From positions 1-64,000 of the forward strand of contig NZ_JAUSWH010000011.1 in the NCBI RefSeq assembly GCF_030815125.1: a stretch of DNA of 64,000 nucleotides, in the 5' to 3' direction. The first letter of the stretch is position 1, and each line of letters starts with the position of its first letter. The notes below the pieces were generated by a model. It worked only from the letters and a program-made list of their open reading frames with translations, ran no database searches and had not been told where the DNA came from. The position numbers were made by a program, and so were the translations under genes. Shown here one piece after another: positions 25,914-34,636 of the stretch. This DNA comes from Allorhizobium paknamense (lineage in GTDB: Bacteria; Pseudomonadota; Alphaproteobacteria; Rhizobiales; Rhizobiaceae).

Positions 25914-27995
25914 TTACACCGTTCTGAATACCGCCATGCTACGGCCGCTCAGCGTAACGCCCTGGCCCTCTTCCACGGTCTCACCCCGGCGCTCCGGTTC
26001 GGAGGTGACGAGTTCCAGCACCCGCTCGCCGCCGGTTTCCCTGGGAATGGTGAAGGTAATGTCTTCATCGACCGGATTGAATAGCATCATCACATCCGAC
26101 CAGACGCCCTCCTGGTCGCGCAGATCATCGCGTTGCAGCCGGGCAATGATGGCGTTGTGCCGCTCCCATTGTTCTGGCTTCTGGCGTCCGCCTTTGACAT
26201 TGTACCAGTCGATCAGCATGCCGTCGCGCCAGTTTTCCCGGCGTAGCAGTGGCTGGGCCTTGCGCAGCGCAATCAGCCGGCGGGTGAATTCGCGCAGCTC
26301 TTCGGCGCTGCCGGGCAGGTTTTCCCAGTGTACCCAGCTGATTTCGCTGTCCTGGCAGTAGCCATTATTGTTGCCGAGTTGCGAGCGCCCGAATTCGTCG
26401 CCTGCCAGGATCATTGGCGTTCCGTGCGAGAACAGCAGCGTCGCCAGGAAATTGCGCTTCTGCCGGTCGCGGATGGCGTTGATTGCCTCGTCATCGGTGG
26501 GACCTTCGAAACCGTAATTATGGCTGCGATTGTCGTTGTGGCCGTCATTATTGTCTTCACCATTGGCCTCGTTGTGCTTGCCGTCATAGGAAACGAGGTC
26601 GTTCAGGGTAAATCCGTCATGGGCGGTGATGAAATTGACGCTGGCCCAGGGGCGGCGGCCCCGCAGATCGTAGATATCGCCGGAGCCAAGCAGGCGGGCG
26701 GCGAAGTCCGGGGCGCTGTTGTCTCCGTTCAGCCAGTAGTCGCGCACGCTATCGCGGTATTTGTCGTTCCACTCTGCCCAGCCGGGCGGGAAGCCGCCGA
26801 CCTGATAGCCGCCGGGGCCGATATCCCAGGGCTCGCCGATCAACTTGACCCGTGAGAGAACCGGATCCTGCGTCACTGCGTCGAAAAATCCGCCGCGCTG
26901 GTCGAAGCCTTCCGGCTCACGACCGAGAATGGTGCCGAGATCGAAGCGGAAACCATCGACATGCATGTCTTCTGCCCAGTACCGCAGGCTGTCCATCACC
27001 ATTTGCAGCACGCGCGGGTGCGAGGTGTTGACGGTGTTTCCGGTGCCGGTGTCGTTGATATAATAGCGGTGATTGTCGGGCAGGGTGCGATAATAGGAGA
27101 AATTGTCGATGCCCTTGAAGGAGAGCGTCGCGCCCAGCTCATTGCCTTCGGCGGTGTGGTTATAGACCACATCGAGAATGACCTCGATATTGGCATCATG
27201 GAAGGCGCGCACCATGTTGCGGAAGCCTTGCAGCCCCTGCGGCCCGTAATAGCGGCTGGCGGGTGCGAAAAAGCCGATGGTGTTATAGCCCCAGTAATTC
27301 TTGAGGCCCTTGTCCTGCAGCAGGCTGTCATCGGGGAAGGCATGGATCGGCAGCAGTTCGACAGAGGTAATGCCGAGGCTCCTGATGTAATCCACCGCCG
27401 CCTTGTGCCCGAGCCCCTCGAACGTGCCTCTCATCTCCTCCGGGATAGCGGGGTTCAGCCATGTGAAGCCCTTGACATGGGTTTCATAGACAATCGCATC
27501 GGCCCAGCGAATGCCAGGTGCGCGATCCTGTCCCCAATCCGCCTGGTGAGGATCGGTGATCCGGGCTTTGGGCATGAAGGCGGCGCTGTCGAGATCGTTG
27601 AAGGAAAGATCCTTCTCCGGATCGTCGAAATGGTAGCCGAACACCGCCGGATCCCACTGGATGTCGCCGATCAGTTCCCGGGCATAGGGGTCGATGAGCA
27701 GCTTGTTGGCATTGAAGCGGTGGCCATTGGCCGGGTCATAGGGGCCATGCACCCGGTAGCCGTAAAGCGTGCCGGGCTTCAGCCCCGGCACATAGCCATG
27801 CCAGACTTCATTGGTATATTCCGGCAGCGTCAGGCGCGCGATTTCGATCTTGCCGGTGGGATCGTAAAGGCAAAGCTCCACGCGCTCGGCATGGGCGGAA
27901 AACAGCGCGAAATTCACGCCCTCGCCATCGTAATGCGCCCCCAGCCGCTGCCAATCCCCTGCGATTACGGAAAATTGCGTCACATGCGTGTCCAT
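25914..27995 (-). CDS. glgX: Glycogen debranching protein GlgX
   Basis: A 693-residue GH13 isoamylase-type debranching enzyme that hydrolyses alpha-1,6 branches of phosphorylase-limit glycogen. An N-terminal CBM48-like domain covers about residues 10-110, and the catalytic barrel contains DVVYNHTAEG, GFRFDLGTILGRE (nucleophile Asp), the general acid Glu in LIGEPWDIG and TAHDGFTL (third carboxylate). The C-terminal beta domain carries NPVDEDITFTIP. No other glycogen genes are next to it. It is divergent from an SDR gene and convergent with the BON gene. It is slightly longer than E. coli GlgX (657). Confidence 0.94.
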   Translation of the reverse strand: MDTHVTQFSVIAGDWQRLGAHYDGEGVNFALFSAHAERVELCLYDPTGKIEIARLTLPEYTNEVWHGYVPGLKPGTLYGYRVHGPYDPANGHRFNANKLLIDPYARELIGDIQWDPAVFGYHFDDPEKDLSFNDLDSAAFMPKARITDPHQADWGQDRAPGIRWADAIVYETHVKGFTWLNPAIPEEMRGTFEGLGHKAAVDYIRSLGITSVELLPIHAFPDDSLLQDKGLKNYWGYNTIGFFAPASRYYGPQGLQGFRNMVRAFHDANIEVILDVVYNHTAEGNELGATLSFKGIDNFSYYRTLPDNHRYYINDTGTGNTVNTSHPRVLQMVMDSLRYWAEDMHVDGFRFDLGTILGREPEGFDQRGGFFDAVTQDPVLSRVKLIGEPWDIGPGGYQVGGFPPGWAEWNDKYRDSVRDYWLNGDNSAPDFAARLLGSGDIYDLRGRRPWASVNFITAHDGFTLNDLVSYDGKHNEANGEDNNDGHNDNRSHNYGFEGPTDDEAINAIRDRQKRNFLATLLFSHGTPMILAGDEFGRSQLGNNNGYCQDSEISWVHWENLPGSAEELREFTRRLIALRKAQPLLRRENWRDGMLIDWYNVKGGRQKPEQWERHNAIIARLQRDDLRDQEGVWSDVMMLFNPVDEDITFTIPRETGGERVLELVTSEPERRGETVEEGQGVTLSGRSMAVFRTV

Positions 27996-28137
27996 TGCGG
28001 CCCCCGGCTTCGTGCTGATGTGCGCTCATAATTGCCGGGGAAGGGCCTTTGTTCCTTTGCTTCTTCGCCTGCTCCCCGGGAACAAGTTTTCGCAAGCCCG
28101 GTTTCCACCCCGATGACACATGCCGTGAGGAGGCTTC

Positions 28138-28917
28138 ATGGAACGGGGTGAAAAAGTGGCGCTCGTGACCGGCAGCGGTTCCGGCATCGGCCGGGCTACT
28201 GCCATGGCCCTGGCCGCACAAGGAATGACGGTGGGTCTGCTCGGGCGTACAGAGGAGGAGTTGCAGGCGGTGGCCCGGGAAATCCGCGAGACCGGCGGCG
28301 AGGCTCTCGTCCTGGTGGCCGATGTGTCCGACGCCGAGGCCATGGCGTCCGCGATCGCGTCTCTGGTGGATGAAGGAGGCCGCCTCGATGTCGTGGTCGC
28401 CAATGCCGGGATCAATGGCACCTGGGCACCGATCGATGACCTGCAGCCGGAGGAATGGGACAAGACCATGGCGGTCAATCTGCGCGGCACCTATCTCACC
28501 CTGCATCACAGCGTTCCCTATCTGAAACGTGAGGGCGGTGCGGTCGTGGTGGTCTCTTCCATCAACGGCACGCGCACCTTCACCACGCCGGGCGCCACGG
28601 CCTATGCGGCCACAAAGGCGGCGCAGGTCGCCATGGTGCAGCAGCTTGCGCTTGAGCTTGGCCGTCAGGGCATTCGCATCAATGCCGTCTGCCCCGGCGC
28701 CATCGACACCAGGATCGATGACAATACGGAAAAGCGCAACAGCGAGCGCGCCGCCATACCTATCATCCTGCCGGAAGGGGAAATTCCGCTGACGGAAGGG
28801 CAGGCCGGGACGGCGGAGGATGTGGCGGACGTCATCGCTTTTCTCACCTCGGATGCCTCCCGGCATGTCACGGGTACGGCGATTTTCATCGATGGCGGTC
28901 AAAGCCTTGTTCGGTAG
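28138..28917 (+). CDS. SDR family oxidoreductase
   Basis: A 259-residue classical SDR. The cofactor motif VTGSGSGIGRAT is at residues 9-20, NAGINGTW at about 92, Ser in VVSSINGTR at about 140, and Tyr-Lys in YAATKAAQ at about 155-159. The C-terminus GTAIFIDGGQSL is typical. GAGGAGG lies just before the ATG. It is transcribed away from glgX and is followed by a weak hairpin and the antiporter gene. The substrate is unknown; its best general resemblance is to FabG-like and sugar/alcohol dehydrogenases. Confidence 0.88.
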   Translation: MERGEKVALVTGSGSGIGRATAMALAAQGMTVGLLGRTEEELQAVAREIRETGGEALVLVADVSDAEAMASAIASLVDEGGRLDVVVANAGINGTWAPIDDLQPEEWDKTMAVNLRGTYLTLHHSVPYLKREGGAVVVVSSINGTRTFTTPGATAYAATKAAQVAMVQQLALELGRQGIRINAVCPGAIDTRIDDNTEKRNSERAAIPIILPEGEIPLTEGQAGTAEDVADVIAFLTSDASRHVTGTAIFIDGGQSLVR

Positions 28918-28945
28918 GATCTGCTCTACGCTGCGGCATGCCGCG

Positions 28946-28972
28946 AAAGGGTAAGAAACTCTGCCCTTTTTC
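28946..28972 (+). terminator. Weak terminator after the SDR gene
   Basis: A 6-bp stem AAAGGG / CCCTTT followed by TTCTC. A 12-bp self-complementary GCGGCATGCCGC lies directly before it (28933-28944). Pairing is short, so efficiency is uncertain. Confidence 0.35.
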
Positions 28973-29042
28973 TCAGCTTTGCCTTGCACCGGCCCGCTCA
29001 CCACCCTATCTTCACGAAATATTACAAAGATAAGGAGGGCCG

Positions 29043-30836
29043 ATGCCGCACGCGACACCGTTGATCACCATTCTCGTCGCGGGCTTCGTGCTGGCCTTTC
29101 TGTTTGGAACGCTGGCCAATCGGTTCAAGTTGCCGCCTCTTGTGGGCTATCTTCTGGCGGGTATCGTCGTCGGTCCCTATACGCCGGGCTATGTTGCCGA
29201 TCAGGCGCTGGCGCTCGAACTGGCGGAAATCGGCGTTATCCTCTTGATGTTCGGCGTCGGTCTGCATTTTTCCCTGAAAGATCTTTTAAGCGTGCGATTC
29301 ATCGCATTGCCCGGCGCGCTGGTGCAGATCGGGTTTGCGACTTTCCTCGGCTGGGGACTGGGTCTTGCTTTCGGCTGGAGCCATGGCGCGGGTCTGGTCT
29401 TCGGTCTGGCGCTTTCGGTTGCCTCCACCGTGGTGCTGCTGAAGGCGCTTCAGGAAAGGCGGCTGGTCGAAAGCGAAAAAGGCAAGATTGCTGTCGGCTG
29501 GCTGATCGTCGAGGATCTGGCCATGGTACTGGCGCTGGTGCTCATTCCGGCCATTGCCGGAGCCTCCGGCGATGGCCATGGCGGTGGTGGTGGCGATCCG
29601 CTGGCGCTCTGGCTGTCGCAGCTTGCCGGGTTCCAGCCGGGGGTGGGCGCGATCATCGCGGTGACGCTTCTGAAGGTTGTGGCCTTCATCGGCTTCATGA
29701 TGATCGTCGGGCGGCGGGTCATTCCCTGGGCCTTGCATTACACCGCGCATACGGGCTCCCGGGAACTGTTCCGGCTGGGCGTGCTGGCCATTGCGCTGGG
29801 TGTCGCCTTCGGCGCCGCCAAGCTTTTCGGCGTGTCGCTGGCGCTGGGGGCCTTCTTTGCCGGGATGATCCTGTCGGAAAGTGAGCTCAGCCATCGCGCG
29901 GCCCAGGAAAGCCTGCCGCTGCGCGATGCATTTTCGGTGCTGTTCTTCGTATCCGTCGGCATGCTCTTCGATCCGATGAGCGTCATGCGCGATCCGCTGC
30001 CAATGCTGGCCACCATTGGTATCATCATCGTCGGCAAATCGCTGGCCGCCTTCCTGATCGTCATTGCCTTCCGGCGCAGCATGGCAACGGCGCTGATCAT
30101 ATCCGCCAGCCTGGCCCAGATCGGCGAATTTTCCTTCATTCTGGCGGAACTGGGTGTGGGCCTGAATATCCTGCCGGAAGAAGGCCGCCACCTGATCCTG
30201 GGCGGTGCAATCATCTCGATCATCCTCAATCCGCTCGTCTTCCTGGCGGTCGATTGGCTGCGGCCCTGGCTGGAAAAGCGCTATGGCAGCGACAGGACGC
30301 AGGAAAAGAAGCCGCAGGACAAGCCGGCGGAAACCATTGCCACGGGCGAGGCAGCCGCTGCCGCAGCCCCGGCGGCGCCTGCGGAGGAGCCAGATGACGT
30401 GCCGGTGTCCCTGAGCGGCCATGTGATCGTCGTCGGCTATGGCCGGGTGGGCAGCGTGGTGGCGGAAGAGTTGCAGAAATCCGGTCATCCCGTCCTGGTC
30501 ATCGAGGATGCCGAAAGGCGGCTACAGGCGTTGAACGAGCAGAACCTGCCGCATCTGGCCGGTAATGGCGCACAGGCAGGTCTGCTGGAGCGGGCGAACC
30601 TCGCGGGAGCCTCGGCTCTGGTCATGGCCATTCCCAATGCCTTCGAGGCCGGGCAGATCGCCTTGCAGGCCAAGAAGATCAACCCGGCGATCCGCGTGAT
30701 CGGACGCGCCCATTCCGATGCCGAGGTGGAGCACCTGCAGCAACTGGGCACGGATGAGGTGGTCATGGGCGAGCGGGAGATTGCGCGGGCCATGGCGCAC
30801 TTCATGACGGCACCGCCTCAGGCTGTTCCGGCCTGA
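29043..30836 (+). CDS. ybaL: YbaL-type CPA2 monovalent cation/proton antiporter with TrkA-N domain
   Basis: A 597-residue inner-membrane antiporter of the KefB/KefC/YbaL class, expected to exchange K+ or Na+ for H+. About 12 transmembrane helices fill residues 1-400, with the early LPPLVGYLLAGIVVGP and the family loop VGLHFSLKDLL. After an Ala/Pro-rich linker (about 420-455) a TrkA-N regulatory domain begins at GHVIVVGYGRVGSVVAEEL and binds nucleotide. The site AAGGAGG lies before the ATG. No KefF/KefG-type ancillary gene is adjacent. A C+B+D repeat composite follows. Confidence 0.9.
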   Translation: MPHATPLITILVAGFVLAFLFGTLANRFKLPPLVGYLLAGIVVGPYTPGYVADQALALELAEIGVILLMFGVGLHFSLKDLLSVRFIALPGALVQIGFATFLGWGLGLAFGWSHGAGLVFGLALSVASTVVLLKALQERRLVESEKGKIAVGWLIVEDLAMVLALVLIPAIAGASGDGHGGGGGDPLALWLSQLAGFQPGVGAIIAVTLLKVVAFIGFMMIVGRRVIPWALHYTAHTGSRELFRLGVLAIALGVAFGAAKLFGVSLALGAFFAGMILSESELSHRAAQESLPLRDAFSVLFFVSVGMLFDPMSVMRDPLPMLATIGIIIVGKSLAAFLIVIAFRRSMATALIISASLAQIGEFSFILAELGVGLNILPEEGRHLILGGAIISIILNPLVFLAVDWLRPWLEKRYGSDRTQEKKPQDKPAETIATGEAAAAAAPAAPAEEPDDVPVSLSGHVIVVGYGRVGSVVAEELQKSGHPVLVIEDAERRLQALNEQNLPHLAGNGAQAGLLERANLAGASALVMAIPNAFEAGQIALQAKKINPAIRVIGRAHSDAEVEHLQQLGTDEVVMGEREIARAMAHFMTAPPQAVPA

Positions 30837-30851
30837 GGCTCCGTTTCGTTT

Positions 30852-31013
30852 AGAGCATAATCCGACCGGAGTGAAACGAGGATCGACAAGATTATGCTTC
30901 AAAAATTATGTTAGAGCGCCGATCTGATTCAATCAGATCGAAAAGCGCTCTAATACGACCGGTCATTGAAAATGACCGGTCGTATTCCCTTTTCGAATAT
31001 CTCAAGCCCCCGA
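30852..31013 (+). repeat. Three-part composite repeat (families C, B and partial D)
   Basis: C at 30852-30905, B at 30911-30953 and a reversed partial D at 30953-31013 follow one another. The D hairpin here is ATACGACCGGTCATT / AATGACCGGTCGTAT, a third stem sequence that still pairs perfectly. The remaining bases up to 31193 are AT-richer and probably carry the promoter of the receiver gene; no other gene is seen in this 357-bp gap. Confidence 0.82.
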
Positions 31014-31193
31014 TGCAGGAGACCTATTGTTGCTTTTTGCAATGATGGGACAGAGAAATGAAATTAAGAGCGGGGTAATAAGGGCTGTAATCTTGTAATA
31101 TTAACCATTCATTTACCATGATATTCTTGATTTGGTTCATAGTTGAACAAACTTCGTTCTGCGGCGTTAGCCCGGCATGAAGGAGATGATGCC

Positions 31194-31574
31194 ATGCAGC
31201 CAGAACCGGAAACTGTCCTCATCGTAGAAGACGACGCCTTTATTTCCATGGATGCCGCAGAAAGCGTGGCGCGCGCTGGCGCCAATGTCGTCACCACTGA
31301 AACGGTGAGCGATGCGCTCGACTGTCTCGAAGCCAACCGCATCACGGCGGCGATCCTCGACTTTCAGGTTCTGGATGGCAATGTCGCCCCGGTGGTGGAG
31401 CGCTTGAAGCGGGCAGGTATTCCCTACCGGGTGGTCTCCGGTTCGCCGGTTCATGAAATTACTGCGCGCGGCATTCCCGCTGACCGGATCGTACCCAAGC
31501 CCGCCGATTATCTGAAGGTCATGGTGCAACTGGTCAAGGACCGGCCTTGGAGCGCTTTACGGGCAAACCACTGA
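31194..31574 (+). CDS. Single-domain response regulator
   Basis: A 126-residue receiver domain. VLIVEDDAF holds the acidic pocket, Asp56 in AAILDFQVLDG is the phospho-acceptor, the switch Ser is in RVVSGSP and the Lys in IVPKPADY. There is no output domain. I chose the ATG at 31194 with AAGGAG eight bases upstream; an earlier TTG would add 17 residues without a site. No kinase is adjacent. Receivers of this type in rhizobia act in phosphorelays or HWE-kinase pathways, but the partner here is unknown. Confidence 0.85.
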   Translation: MQPEPETVLIVEDDAFISMDAAESVARAGANVVTTETVSDALDCLEANRITAAILDFQVLDGNVAPVVERLKRAGIPYRVVSGSPVHEITARGIPADRIVPKPADYLKVMVQLVKDRPWSALRANH

Positions 31575-31631
31575 AAACTGCATCCCGGTCATCATGGCCG
31601 CATGTCCTGAAGATGTCTTTTCAAACCTCTC

Positions 31632-31734
31632 TACAGCGCCGTGCGCCATTTAGGGCGCACAACGGTTCGCTGTAACGCTTTAGATCTGCTGCATAATTTT
31701 TTTCTTAAATCGATTCCGATTTAAGGAATTATGC
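31632..31734 (-). repeat. Palindromic repeat, family E copy 3, overlapping the end of a gene
   Basis: A reversed copy of the 2727-2826 element. Its second hairpin (TGTGCGCCC / GGCGCAC region) again differs but pairs. The last 14 bases lie within the SUOX-like gene and provide its final codons and TAA stop. Confidence 0.82.
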
Positions 31735-32377
31735 CGTAGCGTTCCTCGCGCCAGGGATCGCCGCGCATATGATAGCCGTTCCTTTCCCAGAAACCGGGCT
31801 GATCGGCCTGCAACAAGGTGATGCCGGTCAGCCACTTGGCGCTTTTCCAGAAATAGAGATGCGGAACCACCAGCCGCACGGGGCCGCCATGTTCGGCGCT
31901 CAAGGGCCGTCCTTCCCAGCTATGGGCGAGAATGGCGTCTTCGGCTGCAAAATCCGCAAGCTTGAGATTGGTGCTATAGCCGTCATGGCTGGTCAGCATG
32001 ACGGCATCGGCCTCAGCTTTTGGGTGCACCAGATCGAGAAGATCGCGCACCATCACCCCGTCCCAATGATTGTCATAGCGAGACCAGGTGGTGACGCAGT
32101 GAATATCGGAGAGGGAGCGGCTCTGGGGCAGGGCTTGGAAGGCGGCCCAATCCAGCGTCAGCGGCTCGTCCACCAGTCCCTTCACACTCAGCCGCCAGCC
32201 GGTCGTTGACAGCACCGGCTGCTGGCCGAGATCGAGCACCGGCCAGTTGGTCACCAGATGCTGGCCGGGCGGCAGCCGCTCTGTCTCCGGGCGGCTCACC
32301 CGCCCGGTGAGAAACCGGCCTTCCGACGCCCAGCGGCGTTTACTGCGGGTCAGCTTGCTGTCTTCGTCTTCAGTCAT
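31721..32377 (-). CDS. Sulfite oxidase-like molybdopterin oxidoreductase (COG2041 type)
   Basis: A 218-residue SUOX-fold enzyme that should bind molybdopterin. The Mo-ligating cysteine is Cys94 in DIHCVTTWSR. Other family features are LTLDWAAFQALP, HGGPVRLVVPHLYFWKSAKW and the C-terminal GDPWREERYG. There is no signal peptide or Tat motif, so unlike MsrP it is probably cytoplasmic. The family usually ends with a few hydrophilic residues after ERY; here the end is GIIP followed by TAA, encoded by an inserted family E repeat. That suggests the original C-terminus was replaced. The partner reductase is not nearby; the physiological substrate is unknown. Confidence 0.87.
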   Translation of the reverse strand: MTEDEDSKLTRSKRRWASEGRFLTGRVSRPETERLPPGQHLVTNWPVLDLGQQPVLSTTGWRLSVKGLVDEPLTLDWAAFQALPQSRSLSDIHCVTTWSRYDNHWDGVMVRDLLDLVHPKAEADAVMLTSHDGYSTNLKLADFAAEDAILAHSWEGRPLSAEHGGPVRLVVPHLYFWKSAKWLTGITLLQADQPGFWERNGYHMRGDPWREERYGIIP

Positions 32378-32477
32378 GGCATACCCCGGAATGTTTTAGA
32401 GCAGTGTCCCGAGACAACCGCTAGGCACCTTTCCTCGAAATGCTCCAGTCTGCAAGACAAACCCCGAAACAACGCCC

Positions 32478-33476
32478 TCAGGCGAGGCTCGCCACCTCGG
32501 CCACGTCATAGCGATAGGTGGTGGAGCAGAACTCGCAGGTCACGGAAATGGCGCCATCTTCTTCGCTGGCGGCAATCTCCTCCGCCGTGAAGCCTTTCAG
32601 CACGCTTTTGATCTTCTCGCGGGAGCAACTGCACTTGTCCAGCACCGGCTGGGGATCGTAGACCCGCACGCCGCGCTCATGAAACAGCCGGAACAGCAGT
32701 CGCTCAATCCCGATCTGCGGATCGGTCAGTTCGTCGCCATCGACGGTCTCCACCAGCATGCGGGCCTCTGCCCAGCTATCATCCTCTTCATGCGCCTCGT
32801 TCTCGCTTTCCGTATCGCCATCGCCGCCATGCAGGTCGCGGCTTTGCATGCGCTCCGGCGCTTCCGGCATGAATTGCGCCACAAGCCCGCCGGCACGCCA
32901 GCTGTGACGCGGCTTGCCTTCGCCATCGCGGTCGAAGAGTTCGGCTACGGCAAGACGGATCCGTGTGGGGATCTGCTCCGATTGGCGGAAATAGAAACCG
33001 GCGATGTCTTCCAGCGACGAGCCATCCAGCGGCACGATGCCCTGATAGGGCTGCATGAAGGAGCCCTGGTCGATGGTGAAGGCCAGCACCCCGGTGCCGA
33101 GCAGATCGGTGGGAGAGGCCTTGCCTGCAGCAAGGGCTTCCTTCAAACGCTCCTCATCGAAGCGGGCATAGGCACGGATATTTTCCGGCGTCGCGAAATC
33201 GCAGACCAGAAGATCGACCGGCCCGTCGCTCTTGGTCTGGACGATGAACTTGCCCTCGAATTTCAGCGAGGTGCCGATCAGCACGGTCAGCGCAATCGCC
33301 TCCGCCAGCAGGCGGGCCACCGCCGGGGGATAGTCGTGGCGACCGAGAATGCTGTTCAGCAGCGGGCCGAGCTGAACGGCCCGTCCGCGCACGTCAAGAC
33401 CGTCCACCTGAAAGGGAACGACCCTGTCATCACCGGCGAAACCGAATTCGCCAAGCTGGCTTGCTGTTTCTGTCAT
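32478..33476 (-). CDS. hslO: Hsp33 redox-regulated molecular chaperone
   Basis: A 332-residue Hsp33, a cytoplasmic holdase switched on by oxidation. The C-terminal redox switch is intact: CSCSR with two cysteines, then CEFC with two more about 30 residues later, together binding zinc in the reduced state. The N-terminal domain includes the VVPFQVDGLDVRGRAVQLG block. Compared with E. coli Hsp33 there is an acidic insert (about residues 220-245, rich in E and D), as seen in other rhizobia. I chose the ATG at 33476 with GGAG six bases upstream; the longer frame adds a non-conserved 25 residues. Confidence 0.94.
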   Translation of the reverse strand: MTETASQLGEFGFAGDDRVVPFQVDGLDVRGRAVQLGPLLNSILGRHDYPPAVARLLAEAIALTVLIGTSLKFEGKFIVQTKSDGPVDLLVCDFATPENIRAYARFDEERLKEALAAGKASPTDLLGTGVLAFTIDQGSFMQPYQGIVPLDGSSLEDIAGFYFRQSEQIPTRIRLAVAELFDRDGEGKPRHSWRAGGLVAQFMPEAPERMQSRDLHGGDGDTESENEAHEEDDSWAEARMLVETVDGDELTDPQIGIERLLFRLFHERGVRVYDPQPVLDKCSCSREKIKSVLKGFTAEEIAASEEDGAISVTCEFCSTTYRYDVAEVASLA

Positions 33477-33612
33477 ATTGAACTCCTGACGCGAGAAGCG
33501 TCTTGAAACCTGTCCAGCCAAGGCCTGTCCGGACAGGTTTGAAAATAACATCAGGGAAGGGAAGCCCCTTCAAGGAAAAGGTTAAAGGTGCTTGCGCACC
33601 CGTTCCGGTTGA

Positions 33613-33754
33613 GGGTGTGTGAGGATTCAGTTTTGGGTGCGGCGAAAACGGTGATCTTCGAGAACCGGAACGGAGTGTACTGAACGTACATGCGTACCGG
33701 AAGCACAGAAAAACGCCGTTTGCAGCCCGCCCAAAGCTGAATCCTCACACACCC
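33613..33754. repeat. 142-bp long inverted-repeat element (family G)
   Basis: The ends are an 18-bp perfect inverted repeat, GGGTGTGTGAGGATTCAG at 33613-33630 and its complement at 33737-33754. The interior is also partly self-complementary (GGCGAAAACGG facing AAACGCCGTTT, and ACCGGAACGGAGT facing TGCGTACCGG). It can fold into one long hairpin. It contains no transposase. I recall near-identical elements in other rhizobial chromosomes. It fills most of the 340-bp gap between hslO and the CAP-domain gene. Confidence 0.8.
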
Positions 33755-33815
33755 GAGCCGACACATGGTATTTTATGCGCCCGAGATCAAGCCGCAACGG
33801 GTTTTTCGTGTCCGC

Positions 33816-34370
33816 TCAGCCGATGCTGATGCCAAGCACGCCGATGCGGGCGGGTGTGGCCGGACGCGGCGCGCCGGAAAGCACCATGGCCCAATAGGGC
33901 ACATTGCCCTTTGCCGGCAGCCGCGCCACGGCCACGCCCAGACCATGATAGGGACCCAGCATGTTTTCCAGATGATGCGGAGAGTTGACCCAGGCCTCAA
34001 AGGCCGCCTCGACACTCTGCTGGCGCATGGCGATGTTTTCTGCGGCGGGCAGTTGCACGCCAGACTCCAGCATGCGCTTGCCGAAACTGTCGCCAAAGCC
34101 GATGAGGTGCGACATCTTCTCGTTCTGCGCCATGCGGTTGGCCTGGAACATCGCGGCTTTGGCGGCGGCGCCATCGGCAACCAGCGTGGACTTGCCATTC
34201 TTGGCCCGCAACCCATTGACCAGCGGCAGGAATGCCGCCGTCTCATCTTCGATATTGCCCGGAACGGGCGAGGATACCGGCGTGCTGCGGCATCCCGCCA
34301 AAAGACTTGCGCATCCGGCGGCACTCAGGATCAGCACCTGCCGCCGGCTGGGAAGGGGAATTGTCTTCAT
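33816..34370 (-). CDS. CAP (SCP/PR1-like) domain lipoprotein
   Basis: A 184-residue lipoprotein. A basic n-region and hydrophobic core end in the lipobox LLAGC (Cys about residue 27), followed by a CAP domain with VNGLRAKNGKSTL, MSHLIGFGDSFGKR and the AWVNSPHHLENMLGPYHGLGVA motif. The function of bacterial CAP proteins is mostly unknown; several bind lipids or cell-wall material. Its ATG overlaps the TAA of the upstream DUF6460 gene by one base, so the two are translationally coupled. Confidence 0.88.
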   Translation of the reverse strand: MKTIPLPSRRQVLILSAAGCASLLAGCRSTPVSSPVPGNIEDETAAFLPLVNGLRAKNGKSTLVADGAAAKAAMFQANRMAQNEKMSHLIGFGDSFGKRMLESGVQLPAAENIAMRQQSVEAAFEAWVNSPHHLENMLGPYHGLGVAVARLPAKGNVPYWAMVLSGAPRPATPARIGVLGISIG

Positions 34371-34636
34371 TATTTTCTAAGGCTCAGCAGGCGAATGACG
34401 ATAAAGGCTGGAATGACGATGCTGGCGCCGAGCAGGAGATAATCCCCCAGCCGCCCCAGCGCCGAAAAGCCTCGATACCAGATATCCAGAAAGAAATGCC
34501 GCACGCCCGCGATGATATCGACAGGATAAATCCCGAAGATATTCATAACGAAGCCGACGATGACCGAAACGACGATCAGCTTGAGGATCGTCCGGCCCAG
34601 CGAATCGCCCAGAAACCTGTTCACGCCATCGGCCAT
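34370..34636 (-). CDS. DUF6460 small membrane protein
   Basis: An 88-residue protein with two predicted transmembrane helices, one at about 18-34 (LIVVSVIVGFVMNIFGI) and one at about 66-84 (YLLLGASIVIPAFIVIRLL). It matches the alphaproteobacterial DUF6460 pattern, including NRFLGDSLGRTILKL at the N-terminus. GGAG lies before the ATG. It is co-transcribed with the CAP lipoprotein, with which it overlaps by one base. No function is known. Confidence 0.75.
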   Translation of the reverse strand: MADGVNRFLGDSLGRTILKLIVVSVIVGFVMNIFGIYPVDIIAGVRHFFLDIWYRGFSALGRLGDYLLLGASIVIPAFIVIRLLSLRK

